From Candidatus Omnitrophota bacterium (lineage in GTDB: Bacteria > Omnitrophota > Gorgyraeia > Zapsychrales > JANLHA01): a stretch of DNA of 6,973 bases. This document shows positions 6,540 to 6,973 of the stretch, one piece after another. The stretch is from the NCBI GenBank assembly GCA_023247815.1, contig JAHFFS010000079.1:1-6973 (forward strand), in the 5' to 3' direction. The translations under genes were made by a program, and so were the position numbers. How positions within the stretch are numbered: the stretch's first letter is position 1; every line of letters starts with the position of its first letter. Below the pieces are notes generated by a model. The model saw only the letters and a program-made list of their open reading frames with translations. It searched no databases and was not told where the DNA came from.

Positions 6540-6973
6540 TTAAGACTTATCGCTCAAAATAAGATTCCCTAAAGCCAGCACCAATCCCATCATCAACCAC
6601 AACAAATTCCCTAATTGGATTGTGTAAAAATTTGTATCGACAAAACTTTGAAAAAAGAATCCGGTTAATCCAGCCAGACCTCCAGTTAAAACCGCGCGAT
6701 AAAACGGGTTTTCCGTCATGGCAATCGCCCGGCCAGCCCCCTGATAAAGGGAGATCATGATCCAAATGAAAATCCCCAGCCCCACCAATCCAATTTCCGC
6801 CGCCATCTGCAGATAACAATTGTGGGCGTACCCTCCCCAATTGATTTTATATTTTGGCGCTACCTTCGCGTAAGTATTCAAACCCGTGCCCAGCACCGGA
6901 TAATCCTTGATGATATTGACGGCTTCCTGCCAAAACATCCGTCGGCCCATGCCGCTGAAACTTTTCAAATCTT
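6540..6973 (-). CDS. O-antigen ligase/polymerase-like membrane protein (Wzy_C-type domain), C-terminal fragment
   Basis: This is the C-terminal 144 residues of a larger polytopic membrane protein, open at the right window edge. The visible part resembles the Wzy_C region of the WaaL/Wzy/PglL superfamily, which ligates or polymerises lipid-linked glycans on the periplasmic side of the inner membrane. Evidence is the segment GRRMFWQEAVNIIKDYPVLG, then GTGLNTYA, then a hydrophilic stretch with YAHNCYLQMAAEIGLVGLG, whose His-Asn pair fits the conserved His of WaaL-type enzymes. Three hydrophobic stretches follow: LVGLGIFIWIMISLY, AVLTGGLAGLTGFFF and LGNLLWLMMGLVLALGNLIL. A TTG at 6968 is in frame but is not a credible start, since the frame continues upstream and the domain would be cut. 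Whether it acts as ligase, polymerase or glycosyltransferase cannot be told from this fragment. Confidence 0.8.
   Translation of the reverse strand, partial: DLKSFSGMGRRMFWQEAVNIIKDYPVLGTGLNTYAKVAPKYKINWGGYAHNCYLQMAAEIGLVGLGIFIWIMISLYQGAGRAIAMTENPFYRAVLTGGLAGLTGFFFQSFVDTNFYTIQLGNLLWLMMGLVLALGNLILSDKS

Noticed and set aside
6966..6968. TTG at 6968 as the true start of the Wzy_C-like gene
   Set aside because: The frame stays open to the window edge, and a start here would remove most of a polytopic membrane protein.
1..6973. CRISPR arrays, insertion sequences, tRNA genes, direct-repeat clusters
   Set aside because: I read through both strands and found no regularly spaced repeats, transposase-like frame, terminal inverted repeats or cloverleaf-like segments; the window is almost fully occupied by housekeeping and transport genes.

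Overview
The window reads as an ordinary chromosomal stretch of a Gram-negative-type bacterium using the standard code. Every gene I can support lies on the minus strand, so transcription runs from the right edge to the left edge. A Wzy_C/O-antigen-ligase-type membrane protein and a secreted periplasmic binding protein without a lipobox cysteine argue for a diderm envelope. The clustering of pgk, tpiA and secG is found in many bacterial phyla. My guess at lineage is a poorly characterised group such as Omnitrophota or a similar deep-branching diderm, but this is only inference from gene order and protein style.

Right to left: positions 6973-6540 hold the C-terminal part of an O-antigen ligase/polymerase-like protein, cut by the window edge. 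A compact 47-base gap (6493-6539) contains a near-consensus sigma-70-type promoter (TTGACA, 16-base spacer, TATAAT). Then come pgk (6492-5290), tpiA (5293-4523) and secG (4521-4096), packed with a 4-base overlap and a 1-base gap. After 38 bases a complete dipeptide/oligopeptide-type ABC importer begins: periplasmic binding protein (4057-2327), DppB-type permease (2277-1312), DppC-type permease (1319-210), and the first 73 residues of an OppD/DppD-type ATPase (219-1), which runs off the left edge. A second ATPase (OppF/DppF type) would be expected further left.

Working together: pgk and tpiA are two adjacent steps of lower and middle glycolysis/gluconeogenesis. SecG is an auxiliary subunit of the SecYEG translocon, the route by which the binding protein's Sec signal peptide would take it to the periplasm. 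The importer would bring in peptides or another solute of the SBP_bac_5 range. I see no second good promoter and no convincing terminator between pgk and the left edge, so all seven genes may form one transcript starting at about 6496-6499.

No CRISPR array, mobile element, tRNA, rRNA, attachment site or undescribed system is visible. The points most worth a second look are the very short (leaderless-like) 5' leader of pgk, the joining of glycolytic, secretion and importer genes in one run, an EF-hand-like loop in the binding protein, and an enlarged extracytoplasmic region in the DppC-type permease.
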